Below are positions 62,421 to 64,000 of a DNA stretch of 64,000 nt, piece by piece (the first letter of the stretch is position 1; the number at the start of each line of letters is the position of its first letter). Source of the DNA: Malurus cyaneus samueli. Its lineage: Eukaryota > Chordata > Aves > Passeriformes > Maluridae. Position numbers and translations under genes: made by a program. The notes below the pieces were generated by a model. It searched no databases, had not been told where the DNA came from, and saw nothing but the letters and a program-made list of their open reading frames with translations. The DNA lies in the NCBI GenBank assembly GCA_009741485.1, contig CM019218.1, positions 48,103,377 to 48,167,376 of the forward strand, written 5' to 3'.

Positions 62421-64000
62421 ATCTATTAGGTCTGCCTTATCCATACAAACCTGCTGATCTCTACCAGTGTTGCCATCAAACAATGACTTTGCTGATATTC
62501 GTAATTTCAACATTTTTTCCCCTGAAAAGAGTCCATCTAACTATTAACTGCTGAAAGATAGGGGAAAAACTTCTTTTCTTTTCTTTGGATAAGGATATGA
62601 ATATGAAAGCAGTTCTTCTGCCCGCATTAGGAATTCCAGCATTTTTGCATCATAAAGGTTTCTCAGAGCTTCTCTTGACATAAACCTATCAAAATACATT
62701 ATCAGTAGAAATCTCTCTCTTCTATTTCCCTTTCTAGATAAGAAACCACAGTCAAGAGCCATTTGCAGTTTCTGCAGTTCCAAGATTATTTTCCTCAAGT
62801 ACCAGCTCTAAAGTCTGGCTCCTTCACATTCCCATTTCAGAGTAAAATACCTCAAAATGACATGAGGTATACATTGACACTTATATTCAACTACTTGAAT
62901 ACTTTTATTATTTCCATATAAACTGCATACATCTTTAGAGCTGATACGTATGGACAGATATGAATTAATGGTTATGTCTTTTGATCAGCTTTACACTGGA
63001 CAGTGATTGCAACATGATGAATGATTCTTTTTCCAATAGAAAACAGAACATAACAGTTGATAAATGTGCATAGACAGCTATCTTTCTGCGCAAAAATGTT
63101 CATATTTTGGGATCTTGATATTGACAATATGTCTAAAATGGATCTACTTAAAACTTCAGTGCAGTGCTGATGAAACTTCTTTGTATGTCTTTTTGTCTTA
63201 CACATTTCCTTCATGCTAAGGATGTCAGTACATGTTGAAAGGGCATGGTTTCACAACACACAAAATGGGCAACTAATATCTACAATTAAAAAAAGACAGA
63301 GAAAAGAAGAAGACATAGTTTTATAAAGAAGAGAAATTGTAAGGAGATCTAACATATGAAAGAACTGCCAAAAAACTGGAACTTTATTTCTCCTCTAAGT
63401 CATAACCACTGAGCTGATGCAGCAGGGCATGCACTTTTGCTTCAAATTATATTTCCTCAAAAAAACATAACTGCAAAAAGTTTGCACTACATAATTTTTA
63501 AGAGTAAAATAACATTTATAACAGTACTTATTGATAAAAGTATATTAAATATATTTTTATGCAAAAGGCCCCACCTACTTTCAGCTAGATTCTTGGACTC
63601 AGCTTTATGAAGTCTTGGTTTGGGGTCAGGTTTTTTTCATCAAATCAATGCAGTGCGATCGAGCCAGTGGTAGTGTTGGTGTGCTGCATGTCCAGGGCCA
63701 GGCGTGCAAGTGGGTAAGAGCAACAGCCAGAAAACCAGCAGCACATGAAAGAGCATCAAACTGCACTATTCCCAGTGCCCCAAAGGATCCAGGGAGAGAA
63801 TGGCAGCACAGTGTACCTGAAGCTTAAGTGCTTTTCAAAATTACAAAAGGATTGTTTTAAAAGAAGGTGCTATATGGGACTTTTCTCTCCCCATCTTCTG
63901 TTCACATTTTCTCCCTCACCTATTTGTTTATTCTGTTCTTACTGCTGTCAGAAATATTAGGATCTAAGGTGACAGAATTACTCCTGCATGTCAGCTTAAC
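62421..64000. other. unique DNA, no gene seen
   Basis: AT-rich sequence with frames of 70-84 codons on both strands. The last 400 bases are somewhat GC-richer (GTGCGATCGAGCC near 63655) but hold no recognised gene or repeat. Confidence 0.5.

Noticed and set aside
1..64000. tRNA, rRNA, CRISPR arrays, bacterial operons, insertion sequences, integrated viral genes
   Set aside because: No B-box with a tRNA fold, no regularly spaced repeats, no dense co-directional frames, and no paired LTRs or retroviral frames were seen.

Overview
The window looks like intergenic or intronic DNA from a bird nuclear genome. The clearest evidence is two 5'-truncated CR1 LINE fragments, both on the minus strand (about 8803-9070 and 14893-15250). 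Each begins at its left edge with the AGAATCATAGAAT / GGAAGGGACC block that is the reverse complement of the avian CR1 3' end. The rest fits: AT-rich, CpG-poor sequence, low visible repeat density, no Alu or L1-like elements, and a 10-N scaffold gap at 40203-40212. Nothing resembles a bacterial, archaeal, phage or organellar genome. I cannot name the species or the neighbouring gene.

No protein-coding gene can be supported. Open frames are short, scattered over all six frames, and most look like chance. The longest is a minus-strand frame of 177 codons (55502-56035); it matches nothing I recognise. A few segments carry paired splice-like signals and an open frame: a 34-bp plus-strand exon candidate (1696-1729), a 158-bp plus-strand candidate (43622-43779), and two adjacent phase-0 minus-strand candidates (48013-48138, then 46993-47061). 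They are listed at low confidence as leads for a rare transcript or lncRNA.

Layout. 1-8800: unique AT-rich DNA with A-rich tracts, a G11 run, a purine-rich patch and a GC-richer pocket at 5640-5910. 8800-15250: the two CR1 fragments with unique sequence between them, including a CpG-retaining block near 12.0-12.2 kb. 15250-25560: unique DNA, a second CpG-retaining block near 16.03-16.31 kb, a borderline CpG-island-like pocket at 19290-19680, and an AATAAA plus A15 configuration at 25516-25553 that could be the 3' end of a retrocopy. 25560-40200: unique DNA with homopolymer tracts, two short direct repeats and a pyrimidine-skewed stretch. 40213-64000: the gap-flanking block, exon candidates, and several AT-rich blocks with homeodomain, POU or SOX-type words.

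The best reading is a gene-poor region that may hold cis-regulatory elements. Conservation cannot be seen in one sequence, so the regulatory calls are inference. I found no clear previously undescribed system.
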